DNA of 64,000 nt, taken from Pseudomonas beijingensis (GTDB lineage Bacteria; Pseudomonadota; Gammaproteobacteria; Pseudomonadales; Pseudomonadaceae). Location: assembly GCF_030687295.1 (NCBI RefSeq), contig NZ_CP117425.1, positions 5,150,001 through 5,214,000 of the forward strand. The letters are read 5' to 3'. This document shows positions 1-10,612 of the stretch, piece by piece. Within the stretch, counting starts at the first letter, position 1; each line of letters opens with the position of its first letter. Under the pieces are notes generated by a model, which did not search any database, was not told where the DNA came from, and saw nothing but the letters and a program-made list of their open reading frames with translations. Both the position numbers and the translations under genes were made by a program.

Positions 1-1
1 G

Positions 2-1417
2 GTTTCAGACGCCGCCGGCAAACTGGTGGGTGTGGTCGGCCTGGACGTGTCGCTCAAACAACTGACCGAACTGGTCAAGAACATCAAGCTGGGCGAGAGC
101 GGCTACCTGATGCTGGTGGAAGCCAACGGCAACGTCCTGGTGGACCCTGCCGATGCCAAGCACAACTTCAAGCCGCTGGCCGACCTGGGCCCCAACTATG
201 CCGAGCTGGCCAAAAGCAGCGATGGCGTGACCCAGATCGAAATCGACGGCGTGCCCTACATGGCCAACGTGGTCAGCTCCAAAGGGTTGGGCTGGCGCTT
301 CATCGGCCTGATCAAGCGCGATGAAGTGATGGCCGAGGCTTCGAGCCTGACTTGGCTGATCGCCGCCATCGCTGCCGTGCTGGCCGTGGTCTTCGCCGTG
401 GTGGGCGCCAGTTTCGCCAGCGTCATCGTGCGGCCGATTCGTGGTGTTGCCAATGGCCTGCAGGAAATCGCCGAAGGTGAAGGCGACCTCACCCGTAAGC
501 TCTCGGTGCAAGGCAAGGACGAAACCGCCACCCTGGCGGGCTGGTTCAACCAGTTCCTGGGCATGATCGCGCAACTGATGCAGCGCATCGGCAGCGCTTC
601 CTCCGACTTGCAAACCGCCGCGGCCGATACCAGCCACGTGGCCCAGAACATGAACGATGCGGCCGGACGCCAGCGCCAGGCCGTTGAATTGGTGAGCACG
701 GCATTCAACGAAATGGTCGCCACCGCCAACGAAGTGGCCCGCTCTTGCAGCCAGGCCGCCTCCAGTGCGGACGAAGGCTACCGCGACGTGCACGACGGCC
801 AGCATCACATCGGTGAAGCCACCGGCAGCGTGATGAAACTGAGCGAGGACCTGCAAAAGTCGACCCAGACCATGCAGGCGTTGGAGCAGGACAGCAAGAA
901 CATCAACACCATCCTCGACACCATTCGCTCGATTGCCGAACAGACCAACCTGCTGGCTCTCAACGCCGCCATCGAAGCCGCACGGGCCGGCGATCAAGGT
1001 CGTGGGTTCGCCGTGGTGGCCGACGAAGTGCGGGCCCTGGCCCGCCGTACCGCCGACTCCACCGGCGAGATCGACAGCCTGCTGGGTAACCTCGCACGGC
1101 GCACCCAGGAAGTCACCCAGCAGATGCAAAGCAGCCTGCAGGTGTCGCACACCAGCGTCGAGCGCATTCAGCAAGCCCGTGACAGCTTCGACAAGATCCG
1201 CAACTCGGTGGACTCGATTCGCGACCAGAACACCCAGATCGCCACGGCGGCAGAGGAACAGCACCAAGTGGCCGAAGACATCAACCGGCACATCGCGCAG
1301 ATCCATACCGATGCACAGCTGGTGGAGGAATACGCCCACTCGGCGCAGACCGGTTCGGGGCGTTTGACGGATATTTCCGGGCAGCTCAAGGGTTTGGTTG
1401 GGCGCTTCAAGTTCTAA
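2..1417 (+). CDS. Methyl-accepting chemotaxis protein, 5' end missing
   Basis: Chemoreceptor that senses a ligand outside the cell and signals to the CheA/CheW array. The reading frame is open from base 2, so the start and most of the periplasmic sensor lie outside the window; 471 residues are visible. Seen in order: the end of a Cache-type sensor ([19 protein letters not shown]), a hydrophobic membrane segment ([19 protein letters not shown]), a HAMP linker ([21 protein letters not shown]), and a long helical signalling domain with the highly conserved hairpin tip ([18 protein letters not shown], then [15 protein letters not shown]). The ligand cannot be read from this part. The family call is secure. 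Confidence 0.95.
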   Translation, partial: VSDAAGKLVGVVGLDVSLKQLTELVKNIKLGESGYLMLVEANGNVLVDPADAKHNFKPLADLGPNYAELAKSSDGVTQIEIDGVPYMANVVSSKGLGWRFIGLIKRDEVMAEASSLTWLIAAIAAVLAVVFAVVGASFASVIVRPIRGVANGLQEIAEGEGDLTRKLSVQGKDETATLAGWFNQFLGMIAQLMQRIGSASSDLQTAAADTSHVAQNMNDAAGRQRQAVELVSTAFNEMVATANEVARSCSQAASSADEGYRDVHDGQHHIGEATGSVMKLSEDLQKSTQTMQALEQDSKNINTILDTIRSIAEQTNLLALNAAIEAARAGDQGRGFAVVADEVRALARRTADSTGEIDSLLGNLARRTQEVTQQMQSSLQVSHTSVERIQQARDSFDKIRNSVDSIRDQNTQIATAAEEQHQVAEDINRHIAQIHTDAQLVEEYAHSAQTGSGRLTDISGQLKGLVGRFKF

Positions 1418-1564
1418 GCGGTATAGCCGAGGCCAGGGACGGCTCGCGGCTAGATCGACACCCGCAACTACCCTTTCTGAACCCGTTTGAGGTGCGATCC
1501 AACTTTGCCGATGCCAACTTCAGCCTGGCACGCGTTTGCTCATCCAATTTGATACCCAGTGTTG

Positions 1565-2233
1565 TTACCGACATAACTCAGCTTCTGAATGAAGCAAGCC
1601 CCACAACGCCAGCAATGGAGCCTGCCTCGATTTCATCGCGTGGACACAGGACGGCGGATTGAATACAAGGCCCCCCGGCCCGGGACTCCACCACCCCACA
1701 TCCTCCCGATACCACTCGCCCGGTGACAGAACGAGGTAGAACTCGGCAGGCGGGTGTTGGTGGTAGGGGTAGCAGGTCTCGGGCAGCATGAGCGCCAATC
1801 CCAAGGTCAAGGTGGGACACTCAAATAGCCCTTCGGGGCCGGTGATCATCCCGTGACGATGCCGCTCCACGAAAGCGCTGTCCTGGTCAGCCCGGGCTTG
1901 GCGATTTATCCAGGTGAGATGGGGCAAGAGTGTGCTCAACGCATCCAGTATCGACACGAGATGCGGGTGGGTTCTGGGTGCAACATTGAGTGCCTGGGAC
2001 AAACTGGGCGCCAGGGCCTCTGGTAACGCACGTGGCGTTTCCAATGTTTGTTTCAAGGTCCATCGGGCAGTCTCCAGGGCACTCGCATGCGCCTGTATCG
2101 AATCCAGCGCGCCATTGCGAACCCGATTCAATAGAACCGCATGAAGTGAACGCTGAAGTGACTTCCCGCTGGCAATCACATCCTGTCTCAACGATAAGTG
2201 CTCGGTACTGTTTATCATCGGTTTCGAATCCAT
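1565..2233 (-). CDS. Cupin of the dimethylsulfoniopropionate (DMSP) lyase family
   Basis: A 222-residue protein with a helical N-terminal half and a C-terminal cupin barrel. Residues 158-166 read HQHPPAEFY, giving the H-x-H-x3-E metal motif (H158, H160, E164) plus Y166; a later His (H198 in PPSCVHAM) fits cupin motif 2. This layout is that of the DddQ/DddW/DddL-type DMSP lyases, which bind Fe, Mn or Zn and release dimethyl sulfide. Many relatives in terrestrial Pseudomonas have no proven substrate, so the activity is inferred only. It stands alone between the chemoreceptor and a REP-containing gap. An alternative start is the Met at residue 6. Confidence 0.7.
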   Translation of the reverse strand: MDSKPMINSTEHLSLRQDVIASGKSLQRSLHAVLLNRVRNGALDSIQAHASALETARWTLKQTLETPRALPEALAPSLSQALNVAPRTHPHLVSILDALSTLLPHLTWINRQARADQDSAFVERHRHGMITGPEGLFECPTLTLGLALMLPETCYPYHQHPPAEFYLVLSPGEWYREDVGWWSPGPGGLVFNPPSCVHAMKSRQAPLLALWGLLHSEAELCR

Positions 2234-2646
2234 CCTGAGCCGGACTGCATTAGCTTAGGCAGCCCAAACCTGGGCCGTGGTTTGAGAGTACTGCTTTACG
2301 CCCATCGATACAGCCGAAACCCTTCACGCCTGGCCAAGGGCACCGGACTGCAACACAGCTGTTGGACTACTGGGACGGAGTCGCGGAAGTCAACGGCGTT
2401 GCAATCAGAGGGACTTTTTCCTGTCAGCACAGACTTTGTAATCAAGGGCTGCTATGCCATTTATTGCTTCAAGGCTGAATAAACAGGCTGACCCACCGCT
2501 ATCGCGAGCAAGCTCGCTCCCACAGGGATCTTGGAAGCTCATGAGTTTTGCATCCACCACAGTACCCTTGTGGGAGCGAGCTTGCTCGCGATGACGGCGG
2601 CACAATCAACATCGATTAAAGCTACCCCACCGCTTTGGCAAACAGG
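2234..2646. other. Intergenic region holding a REP pair
   Basis: About 410 bases without a convincing gene. The right half holds two opposed REP palindromes. The left half (2234-2480) has no recognisable protein signature in any frame. Confidence 0.5.
2491..2601. repeat. REP pair (opposed palindromes)
   Basis: Two opposed copies of the Pseudomonas REP core: CGCGAGCAAGCTCGCTCCCAC on the left and its complement GTGGGAGCGAGCTTGCTCGCG on the right, separated by about 45 bases. Each can fold into a stem. Such pairs usually sit downstream of genes. Confidence 0.9.
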
Positions 2647-2928
2647 CTAGCCCCCATCGGTATCGATATCGGCATCCGTGTCGTCACTGGATTTCGGCCG
2701 GTCCGGGTCAGGCTTGAAGCCAGGGCTGAAGGTGTTGTCATTGTCCTGATGATGCTGCTTCTGATCGACCTCAGTGGCGGCGCTGTCAGCCTGATCCGCC
2801 CCGGCGGGACTGGCTGGCTCGGCGCTCGACGGCTGGCCCGGGACCTGGGGATCGATGGCCGGATCGTTACGCGGGGATGGCGTCTGTGCCTGGCCTTGTT
2901 GCTGAGTGTTTGCGGGATCGTCGTTCAT
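2647..2928 (-). CDS. Small disordered acidic protein of unknown function
   Basis: Predicted 93-residue hydrophilic protein rich in Gln, Pro, Asp and Ser, starting MNDDPANTQQQGQ and ending DTDADIDTDGG, with no hydrophobic segment. It is probably intrinsically disordered and cytosolic. I chose the ATG at 2928 because GAGGTG lies six bases upstream; ATGs at 2943 and 3006 are also in frame. It follows the hybrid histidine kinase by about 100 bases on the same strand and could be co-transcribed with it. No family recognised. Confidence 0.6.
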   Translation of the reverse strand: MNDDPANTQQQGQAQTPSPRNDPAIDPQVPGQPSSAEPASPAGADQADSAATEVDQKQHHQDNDNTFSPGFKPDPDRPKSSDDTDADIDTDGG

Positions 2929-3024
2929 GGGCACCTCGTTCATGGCAGGGCCGGATGGATGACCGGTCTTGATCATTCGAAGGTGACGCGACGGCTTCGG
3001 TTCCATTTGTTTGCAGCGTCGCGC

Positions 3025-5136
3025 TCAACCGCCCAGCACGCTCCTCACCATCCGGGCGAGTGCGTCCGGGCCGTAGGGTTTGCTCAACAAATGGGTGTCG
3101 GGGCTCAATTGATGGTTCCGGGAAATGATGTCCCGAGTGTGCCCCGAAGTGAACAGCACGGGGACCGGCGGATTCTGTACCTTGGCCCAGGCGGCCAGGT
3201 CGGAGCTCTTGATCAGGCCGGGCATGACCACGTCGGTGAAGATCAGGTCGACCGAGGTGCCGTCCAGCAGCAACTTCATCGCCTCATCACCGTTGGCGGC
3301 CGTGAGGGTCCGATAGCCGGACTGTTCCAGCAGTTCCACCGACGCGCTGCGCACCTCGTCGTTATCCTCCACCACTAGAATCGTCTCTTGCCGACCGGAC
3401 TGAAGCGCGTCGTGTTGCTCGGCTTCCCCTACTTCGGGTGCAAGACTTCGAGGGAAATACATCCGTACTCGCGTGCCCTCGCCCAGGTCACTGGATACCT
3501 CGATATGGCCGCCACTCTGCTTGACGAACCCGAACACCATGCTCAATCCAAGCCCGGTGCCCTGGCCATCGGTCTTGGTGGTGAAAAACGGTTCGAACAC
3601 CTGCTGCAGGACATCGGGCGGCATGCCGGCACCGCGATCGATCACCGACAGCCGGACATAATCGCCGGCCGGGATCCCCTTGCCGGCGCAGAACGCGTCA
3701 TCGAGCACAATGTTCTCGCCAATCAGATGGATGGTGCCCTCGCCGCCCATGGCATCACGCGCATTGATCGCCAGGTTCAACAAGGCATTTTCCAGTTGAT
3801 TGCGATCGACGTGAATGCGCCAAGGCTCCTGGGGCAGGCTCACTTCAATCAGGATGGTTTCGCCCAAGGCCCGTTGCAGCAGTTCACCCATGCCCTCGTA
3901 GATGCGCCGAGGGTTGTAGACCGCCGGTGACAATGGCTGACGCCGGGCAAAAGCCAGCAACTGCGATGACAATTTTGCGCCCCGCTCTACGGCTTCGATG
4001 GAGGCGCTGACCCGCCGTTGCACATTGGCGTTGTCCCGTTCGTGGCGGGCCAGCAAATGCAGGTTGCCGGCGATCACCTGCAGCAAATTGTTGAAGTCAT
4101 GGGCCACGCCACCGGTGAGGCCGCCAATGGCCTCGAGCTTCTGCGACTGGCGCAACTGCTCTTCCGCAGCCAACCGCGCCTGCACCTCGTTGGCGACCCG
4201 TTGTTCCAGGTCGCGAGTGAATTTGAGCAGCGAAGCTTCGGCCGTCTTGCGCTCGTTGATATCAATCAACACCCCCGGAAACCGCAGGGGCCGGCCCGTC
4301 CCGTCGAACTCGCATCGACCGCTGGCCAGCACCCACCGGTAGTCACCGCCCAGGCGGCGCACCCGATACTCAGCGCTGTAAGGCGTGCCTGTGCGCACGG
4401 TCAGTTCGACCCGCTGGTTGACCTCGTCAAGGTCATCCGGGTGGATGCCCTGGCGGGCAATCTCGATGGGCAGTGCGTCCAGCGAACAATCGGGTGGGTA
4501 GTTGAAGGTGCGGGCAAAACGCTCATCCCCCGACAGCGTGTCGGCCTGGATGTCCCAGACGAACGACCCCAGCAAGGGCCCGGCCGAGAGCGCCAGTTGG
4601 ATGCGCTCATTGACCGCGCGGTAACTGCGTTCGGCCGCTTGCCGGGCGCGCTCGGTCAATACGTGCTCGGTGGTTTCCACCACAATCGCCAGCACGCCCG
4701 CCGGGGACTGGTCGTCATCGGGCACCGGGCTGTAGTAGAGGTCCATCCACACGTCTTCAGGCTTGCCATCACGCAGCAGGACCAGCTCTTTGCTGCGGTA
4801 GGACAAGGTGCCGCCGGCCAGACAGACGTCCAGCACATGGCGATTGAATTCGGCGACCTCCGGCCAGCCCAACTCCACCGCGCACCCCAGCAAGTAAGGA
4901 TGGCGGCCGCCGGCGAACTCGGCATAGGCATCGTTGTAAATCATGAAGCCCTGGCGGCCCCACAACATCACCATCGGCAGGGGCGAAGCCAGCAACAATT
5001 GGACAGCGCTGCGCAAGCTGGCGGACCAGTGCTCGATGGCGCCTAACTCGGTCCGGCTCCAATCGAACGCCCGGATACGCCCGGCCATCTCACCGCCCCA
5101 TCCAGGGCAGCCGTGATTCTGGGATAGAAACTCCAT
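3025..5136 (-). CDS. PAS-containing hybrid sensor histidine kinase
   Basis: A 703-residue signalling protein. No membrane segments are seen, so it is probably cytosolic. Two PAS-like sensor regions fill the first ~300 residues (the second ends at the PAC-type stretch YRVRRLGGDYRWVLASGR...GVLIDINERK). A coiled linker follows, then a HisKA domain with the phosphoacceptor H346 in GGVAHDFNNLLQ, an HATPase domain (N box NLAINARDAM; G boxes DRGAGMPPDV and GTGLGLSMVFG), and a receiver domain with acidic pocket VVEDND, phosphoacceptor D635 (FTDVVMPG) and conserved Lys in SKPYG. The HDFNN kinase type often pairs with blue-light or redox sensors, but no LOV cysteine motif is visible. The output partner is unknown. 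Confidence 0.92.
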   Translation of the reverse strand: MEFLSQNHGCPGWGGEMAGRIRAFDWSRTELGAIEHWSASLRSAVQLLLASPLPMVMLWGRQGFMIYNDAYAEFAGGRHPYLLGCAVELGWPEVAEFNRHVLDVCLAGGTLSYRSKELVLLRDGKPEDVWMDLYYSPVPDDDQSPAGVLAIVVETTEHVLTERARQAAERSYRAVNERIQLALSAGPLLGSFVWDIQADTLSGDERFARTFNYPPDCSLDALPIEIARQGIHPDDLDEVNQRVELTVRTGTPYSAEYRVRRLGGDYRWVLASGRCEFDGTGRPLRFPGVLIDINERKTAEASLLKFTRDLEQRVANEVQARLAAEEQLRQSQKLEAIGGLTGGVAHDFNNLLQVIAGNLHLLARHERDNANVQRRVSASIEAVERGAKLSSQLLAFARRQPLSPAVYNPRRIYEGMGELLQRALGETILIEVSLPQEPWRIHVDRNQLENALLNLAINARDAMGGEGTIHLIGENIVLDDAFCAGKGIPAGDYVRLSVIDRGAGMPPDVLQQVFEPFFTTKTDGQGTGLGLSMVFGFVKQSGGHIEVSSDLGEGTRVRMYFPRSLAPEVGEAEQHDALQSGRQETILVVEDNDEVRSASVELLEQSGYRTLTAANGDEAMKLLLDGTSVDLIFTDVVMPGLIKSSDLAAWAKVQNPPVPVLFTSGHTRDIISRNHQLSPDTHLLSKPYGPDALARMVRSVLGG

Positions 5137-5476
5137 GGTCGACTCTGAACCTCAAAATGCCTGCAGGGAATCGGCCTACACAAACCCCTTGCGATCAGAG
5201 CTTCGAGCGCCGGGTTGGCGTTTGGTTTCATGGTGAGGTCATGATGACGACCTGTCTGGACTGGGGACATGCTTTCTGGGGCAAAAGGAATGACCTGTGG
5301 CGAGGGGATTTATCCCCGCCGGGTTGCGCAGCAACCCCCTGCGTCCTGCCTGGCACATCACTGTGGCTGATGAAACATGGGGCTGCTTCGCAACCCAGCG
5401 GGGATAAATCCCCTCGCCACAGAGTTCTTTGTTTGCCACAGGAATCATGTCCCGGATCCAAACAGGATTTGCGAGC
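5137..5476. other. Intergenic region with a long imperfect palindrome
   Basis: About 340 bases between the kinase start and the dnaE2 stop. No gene is seen. Most of it is a large inverted repeat, listed separately. Confidence 0.5.
5296..5421. repeat. Long inverted repeat of the GTGGCGAGGGGATTTATCCCC class
   Basis: Left arm TGTGGCGAGGGGATTTATCC is followed by CCCGCCGGGTTGCGCAGC; the right arm is the complement and ends at GGGGATAAATCCCCTCGCCACA. About 40 bases of loop separate the arms. Each arm also contains its own small palindrome (GGGGATTTATCCCC). It differs from the GTGGGAGC REP class and may attenuate transcription leaving dnaE2. Confidence 0.85.
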
Positions 5477-8400
5477 TCAACGGAAATCGCGACTCTGCAC
5501 CTGGATACCCGCCAGCAATTCAGTCAGGTCGCTCAAGCGCCCGGCGATCAAGTGACGGACCTCGCCGACGCTTTCCCAGCGCCCGTCGACCCTGAGCAAT
5601 TGCGAGCCCACCAGGGTCTTGCGTTGGCGCTCGGCCAGGTCGCGCCAGACCACCACGTTGAGGTTGCCAAATTCATCTTCCAGGGTGACGAAGGTCACGC
5701 CGCTGGCCGTGCCCGGACGTTGGCGGCCGGTGACCAGCCCGGCGACGCTGACGTTGCGGCCATGCTCCACGTCCTGCAATTCCCGGGAGCTGCGACAGCG
5801 CCGGGCGCGCAGCTCGGAACGCAGCAGGGCCAGCGGATGAGGCCCGAGTGTCGTGCCCAGCGTGGCGTAATCGGCAAACAGATTTTCTCCCAGCGTGGGT
5901 TCGGGCAAGGCCACGGGCAGTTCTTCCTGGCTGGGCAAACCGGCGAACAAGCCCAGTTGTTTCTGCACCCCGGCCACTTCCCAGCGGGCCCGATGGCGAT
6001 CCCCCGCCAAGCCCTGCAAGGCCCCCGCGTCGGCCAGTTGCGCCTGGGCCCGGGCATCGAGTTGCGCGCGTTCGCCCAGGTCGGCCACGTCGCTGAAGGG
6101 TCGATGCCGGCGCGCCGCTTCGATACGGCGGGCATCCTCTTCGCGAAAGCCCTTGACCAGGCGCAGGCCCATGCGAATCGCCGGTTGCCGGCCGTCCATG
6201 GGCTCGAGGCTGCACTCCCAAGCGCTAGCGCGCACGTCCACCGGGTGGATCGACAGTTGATGCCGGCGGGCATCCTGGAGGATCTGGTCCGGACTGTAGA
6301 AGCCCATGGGCCAGCTGTTGATCAGGGCACAGGCGAACGCCGCCGGTTCGTGGCATTTGAGCCAACTGCTGGCGTAGGTCAGCAAGGCGAAACTGGCGGC
6401 GTGGGATTCGGGAAAACCGTAATTGCCGAAGCCTTTGATCTGTTCGAAGATTTGCGCGGCGAACTCAGCGGTGTAGCCGTTGTTCTTCATCCCCTGCGCC
6501 AGGCGCTCCCGATGGGGCTCCAACCCGCCGTGACGTTTCCAGGCGGCCATGGAACGCCGCAACTGGTCGGCTTCACCCGGGGTGTAGTCGGCCGCGACGA
6601 TGGCGATCTGCATGACCTGTTCCTGGAACAAGGGAACACCCAAGGTTCGGTTGAGCACTTCCTTCAATGCTTCAGAGGGATAAGTCACCGCCTCTTCATC
6701 GTTTCTACGCCGCAGGTACGGATGCACCATCCCACCCTGGATCGGCCCGGGCCGCACAATCGCCACTTCGATGACCAAGTCGTAGAACGTCTCGGGTCTC
6801 AGCCGAGGCAACATCGACATCTGCGCCCGGGACTCGATCTGGAACACACCGATGGTGTCAGCGCGGCTGATCATTTCGTAGGTCGCCCGATCCTCCTTGG
6901 GCAACGACGCCAAGGCATAACGCTGCCCCCGGTACTGCTCGATCAAGTCGAAACACCGGCGAATCGCACTGAGCATGCCCAGGGCCAGGATGTCCACCTT
7001 GAGCAAGCCCACCGCATCCAGGTCGTCTTTGTCCCACTGGATGATGGTGCGCTCGGCCATGGCGGCGTTTTCCACCGGCACCAGGGTGTCCAGGGGCTGT
7101 TCGGAAATCACGAAACCGCCAGGGTGTTGGGACAAATGCCGGGGAAAACCGATCAATTGCTGGGTCAGGCCCAGGACCCGGCGCAACACCGGGCTGTCCG
7201 GGTCGAAACCGCCTTCACGCAAACGCTCCACCGGCGGCGCTTCGTCGCTCCAACGGCCACAGCAATCGGCCAGGGCGTTGACCTGATCCGGTGGCAGGCC
7301 CAGGGCCTTGGCCACATCGCGCACCGCCCCGGCGCCGTGGTAGCTGCTGACCACCGCCGTCAAGGCCGCACGATGACGACCGTAGCGCTGGAACACGTAC
7401 TGCAGCACTTCCTCGCGACGGTCATGTTCAAAATCGACATCGATGTCCGGCGGCTCGTTGCGCTCCCGGGACAGGAAGCGTTCGAACAACAGGCTGGTGA
7501 GGCTGGGGTCGATTTCGGTGATGCCCAAGGCGTAGCACACCGCCGAGTTGGCCGCCGAGCCGCGCCCCTGGCAAAGGATATGGCGGCTGCGGGCGAAGCT
7601 GACGATGTCCTGCACGGTGAGGAAATAGCTGTCATAGCCCAACTCGGCGATCAGGCTCAGTTCCTTGTCGATCTGCACCCGGACCTTGTCTGGTACACCT
7701 TTGTCCCAGCGCTCACGCATGCCGCGCTCGGTCAGTTCCCGCAGCCAGGACGCCGGGTCATGCCCCTCGGGCACCAGCTCGCGGGGGTATTGGTAGCGCA
7801 GTTGGCCGAGGTCGAAGGTGCAGCGCCGGGCGATGTCCAGGGTTTCATCGAGCAAGGCCCGCGGATAGAGCTCGGCCAGATCCTTGCGGCTGCGCAAGTG
7901 GCGCTCGCCGTTGGGGTGCAAGCGCTGGCCGGCCTCGGCCACCGTGACGTGATGACGGATGGCGGTCATGGTGTCCTGCAAGGCGCGACGGCCACGCACG
8001 TGCATGTGCACGTCGCCGCTGGCCACGGCCGGAAGAGCCAAGCACTCGGCCAGCGCCAACGACTCTGCCAACCGGTGACGGTCGTCCTGCCCGCAATGCA
8101 ACTGGACCGTCAGCCACAGGCGCCCGGCAAAGATCGGCTGGAGCCAACGCCCGTGTTCCTCGGCGTCTTTGCCCTCGGCGACCCACAAGGCCAGCAGCCC
8201 CGGCAAGGGTTGGTCGAAGTCCTCTCGCACGATGCGATAGTGGCCCTTCTCGCTGCGACGCCGGGCGCGGGTGATCAACCGGCACAAGGTTTGATAACCG
8301 TCCAGGTTCTCCACCAGCAACACCAGTTTCGGACCGTTCTCGACCTGGACTTCGCTGCCGACGATCAGTTGCAGCGCCAGTTCCTTGGCCGCCTGCCAGG

Positions 8401-8554
8401 CCCGGACGATCCCGGCCAGGGTGCATTCGTCGGTGATCGCCAGGGCCTGATAGCCCTGCTGCTTGGCGCGACGGCATAACTCCAGGGCACTGGAGGCGCC
8501 GCGCTGGAAGCTGAAGTTCGACAGGCAATGCAGCTCGGCATACTCAATGCTCAT
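5477..8554 (-). CDS. dnaE2: Error-prone DNA polymerase ImuC/DnaE2
   Basis: A 1025-residue C-family polymerase alpha subunit that, with ImuA and ImuB, copies past DNA damage and causes SOS mutagenesis. It has an N-terminal PHP domain ([33 protein letters not shown]), palm motifs including [20 protein letters not shown] with catalytic aspartates, fingers and helix-hairpin-helix regions, and a C-terminal OB fold ([18 protein letters not shown]). It is shorter than replicative DnaE (~1160), as usual for DnaE2. The ATG at 8554 is chosen because it overlaps the imuB stop as ATGA, which implies coupled translation. Last gene of the lexA2-imuA-imuB-dnaE2 operon. Confidence 0.95.
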   Translation of the reverse strand: MSIEYAELHCLSNFSFQRGASSALELCRRAKQQGYQALAITDECTLAGIVRAWQAAKELALQLIVGSEVQVENGPKLVLLVENLDGYQTLCRLITRARRRSEKGHYRIVREDFDQPLPGLLALWVAEGKDAEEHGRWLQPIFAGRLWLTVQLHCGQDDRHRLAESLALAECLALPAVASGDVHMHVRGRRALQDTMTAIRHHVTVAEAGQRLHPNGERHLRSRKDLAELYPRALLDETLDIARRCTFDLGQLRYQYPRELVPEGHDPASWLRELTERGMRERWDKGVPDKVRVQIDKELSLIAELGYDSYFLTVQDIVSFARSRHILCQGRGSAANSAVCYALGITEIDPSLTSLLFERFLSRERNEPPDIDVDFEHDRREEVLQYVFQRYGRHRAALTAVVSSYHGAGAVRDVAKALGLPPDQVNALADCCGRWSDEAPPVERLREGGFDPDSPVLRRVLGLTQQLIGFPRHLSQHPGGFVISEQPLDTLVPVENAAMAERTIIQWDKDDLDAVGLLKVDILALGMLSAIRRCFDLIEQYRGQRYALASLPKEDRATYEMISRADTIGVFQIESRAQMSMLPRLRPETFYDLVIEVAIVRPGPIQGGMVHPYLRRRNDEEAVTYPSEALKEVLNRTLGVPLFQEQVMQIAIVAADYTPGEADQLRRSMAAWKRHGGLEPHRERLAQGMKNNGYTAEFAAQIFEQIKGFGNYGFPESHAASFALLTYASSWLKCHEPAAFACALINSWPMGFYSPDQILQDARRHQLSIHPVDVRASAWECSLEPMDGRQPAIRMGLRLVKGFREEDARRIEAARRHRPFSDVADLGERAQLDARAQAQLADAGALQGLAGDRHRARWEVAGVQKQLGLFAGLPSQEELPVALPEPTLGENLFADYATLGTTLGPHPLALLRSELRARRCRSSRELQDVEHGRNVSVAGLVTGRQRPGTASGVTFVTLEDEFGNLNVVVWRDLAERQRKTLVGSQLLRVDGRWESVGEVRHLIAGRLSDLTELLAGIQVQSRDFR

Positions 8555-9972
8555 GCAAACCAACCCTGCAGCCACAGCGGCCCGCCCTCGCCCACCGGTC
8601 GATAGGCCCAGCCCCGTTGCCCGCTACGGGTTTCGATCAGGTAATAGTCGCGGCGCACATCCGCACCGTCCCACCAACCGGTCTCGATACGCTCGGGGCC
8701 CATGAGGATCTGCGCCTGGCCTTGCGCCAATGCCTGGGGCGCATCCAGCAACCAACCGGGACGCTGCACGCCGTCGCGCACCGGACACGTCTGGGATTTG
8801 GGTTGGGACGTCATCTGCCAGGCGCACTCAGGCCGATGGTCGTCGCGAAACCCCAAGCCCTGCACGGCGTCATCCCCCAACCGGGCTCGCAGACGTTCGC
8901 GCAATTGCTCCCAGGGCAATGACTGTTGCGGGCGTTCGTCGAACAGCTCCATGCGCTGGGGCACGAAACTCGGCAAGTCTTCGGCACACAAGCGAAAGCC
9001 CCGCACCGGGGCCTCGACCTGCACCTGTTCCAAGCGACCGCGGGCCAGCTCGAAGAGCATCGCCGGGTCCCGTTCGGCGCTGAGCAGACCGACCTTGATC
9101 ACGGTATCCGGCAACCCGGCGTGTTCCAGGTGCAGGTCGAAGCGCTGCACGCCGCTGTCGCGCCCGCAGAGGAAGGCCGACAGGTCACCGGTCAGGCGAC
9201 GCAACGGGAACAACAGTGCCTGGTGGGATTGCACGTCATAGTTGAGTTCGATGCGCACATCGAAACGGTCCGGTGGCAGGTAGAACGACAGCGCCAGGGT
9301 GCGATTGCCCGTCAGCGCATCGAGGTGCTTGAGCACCTGGGCCTCGAAGCGCCGTGCCAGGGTCTGCCGGGGCAAGGCCTGGACCTGGCTCAGGCGGCGC
9401 AGGCCCATGCGCGACAGCGCCGTGGCGACATCGGGCTCCAGGCCGACTCGCTCCACGGGCATGTGTCCCAGGTACTGTTGCAAGGTCTCGACATCGGGCA
9501 CCACCAGGGCGTCATAGGCATTGGCCAACACCCGTGCCGCCACCGGATTGGGAGCGGCGACGATGCGATGACGAAAGCCCAGCTCGGTCAGCTCGGCCCG
9601 CAAGCGCGCCTCGAACACCGGCCAGGGTCCGAACAGGCCCAGACTCGACTCGATCTCGAACAGCAACGTTCGCGGGTAATGCACGCTGACCTGGGAGCTG
9701 AAACGGTAGGCCCAGGCCGCCAGGAACTGTTGCCAATGTTCGATCTGCGCCGCGTCGTATTCGGCGGTGGCAAAGCCTTTGCTCAAGGCCTGGGCGGCGG
9801 TCATGGTCTGGCCGGGCCGCAAGCCCAGGGCCCGGGCCGGCGCGTTCACCGCTTGCAGCACCCGACGCTGGGCCGGGCCGGTCAGCAATGCCAGGGGTTG
9901 GTCGGGATCGGGGCGCTGACGCAGCGCGGCGTCCAGCGCCAATTGCGGGAAGAGAATACAGACCCAGCGCAT
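8551..9972 (-). CDS. imuB: Y-family polymerase-like mutasome protein ImuB
   Basis: A 473-residue relative of Y-family polymerases ([21 protein letters not shown]...). The usual acidic N-terminal site (DxDxFF) is replaced by FPQLALDAA and the later SxDE region by [11 protein letters not shown], so it is probably catalytically inactive, as for known ImuB. A likely beta-clamp-binding motif QQSLPW lies in the C-terminal part. It should act as the hub linking ImuA, DnaE2 and the clamp. The start at 9972 has its ATG seven bases after the imuA stop; a longer open frame upstream is overlap with imuA. Confidence 0.93.
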   Translation of the reverse strand: MRWVCILFPQLALDAALRQRPDPDQPLALLTGPAQRRVLQAVNAPARALGLRPGQTMTAAQALSKGFATAEYDAAQIEHWQQFLAAWAYRFSSQVSVHYPRTLLFEIESSLGLFGPWPVFEARLRAELTELGFRHRIVAAPNPVAARVLANAYDALVVPDVETLQQYLGHMPVERVGLEPDVATALSRMGLRRLSQVQALPRQTLARRFEAQVLKHLDALTGNRTLALSFYLPPDRFDVRIELNYDVQSHQALLFPLRRLTGDLSAFLCGRDSGVQRFDLHLEHAGLPDTVIKVGLLSAERDPAMLFELARGRLEQVQVEAPVRGFRLCAEDLPSFVPQRMELFDERPQQSLPWEQLRERLRARLGDDAVQGLGFRDDHRPECAWQMTSQPKSQTCPVRDGVQRPGWLLDAPQALAQGQAQILMGPERIETGWWDGADVRRDYYLIETRSGQRGWAYRPVGEGGPLWLQGWFA

Positions 9973-9979
9973 CGCAACC

Positions 9980-10612
9980 TCAATGCCCGGTTTGTGGGGC
10001 GAGCGTGGCAAAGGCAATCGGCGCCGAACGGGCCAGCCCGCCCCGGCACTTGAGCACACGCAACTGCGCAGGCCGGGTATCGATGGCAATGCGCAGGGCC
10101 GCCGGCGATGGGTTGATGGCTTCCTGGATGGAGCGCCAGGCGAACGCCAGGGTCTGGCCGGTTTCCGCCGCCACTTGCAAACGGCGCAAGGCCCGGTCGT
10201 CCGCCTGTCGGGGCCAGCACAGCACCGCGCCACAACTGCCCGAACGCAGGCATTGTTCGGTGGCCCACAGGGCCTCGCGCTCATCGGCGCGGATCACCGA
10301 TAACTGACGCAGGTCGATACCCGCGTTCTGCCAGGCCTGGGGATAAGGCACGAACGGCGGCGCCACCAGCACGATCCGCTCCCCCGCCGCCGACAGCCGC
10401 GCCAGGGTCGGCCACACCAATTGCAACTCGCCCACGCCCGGCGCAGCGATGAGCAGCTCCGTCAACGCCGCTTCCGGCCAACCGCCACTGGGCAACGCCG
10501 CGTCCAGTGCTCCATGGCCAGTGGGTTGCGGACTGGCGGCGGGCGGCGCAGGCCGGCCCTTCCAGACCTGGCCGCCGTTGAACAGCGTATCCAGCGCAAC
10601 AACAGCGCCCAT
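9980..10612 (-). CDS. imuA: Mutasome accessory protein ImuA (RecA/SulA-like)
   Basis: A 210-residue protein of the ImuA family, remotely RecA-like and often annotated as SulA-like. Typical stretches are GALDAALPSGGWPEAALTE, LVAPPFVPYPQAWQNAGID and ALWATEQCLRSGSCGAVLCW. It is needed with ImuB and DnaE2 for damage-induced mutagenesis. The ATG at 10612 overlaps the lexA2 stop as TGATG; a GTG at 10615 is an alternative start. The cassette shares one promoter governed by the operator ahead of lexA2. Confidence 0.9.
   Translation of the reverse strand: MGAVVALDTLFNGGQVWKGRPAPPAASPQPTGHGALDAALPSGGWPEAALTELLIAAPGVGELQLVWPTLARLSAAGERIVLVAPPFVPYPQAWQNAGIDLRQLSVIRADEREALWATEQCLRSGSCGAVLCWPRQADDRALRRLQVAAETGQTLAFAWRSIQEAINPSPAALRIAIDTRPAQLRVLKCRGGLARSAPIAFATLAPQTGH

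Noticed and set aside
2198..2482. 94-codon plus-strand frame in the gap after the cupin gene
   Set aside because: No ribosome binding site, no motif, and it overlaps the cupin start.
5429..8479. A 1016-codon frame on the plus strand opposite dnaE2
   Set aside because: It is a GC-rich shadow of dnaE2, which has full polymerase motifs. The opposite frame has none.
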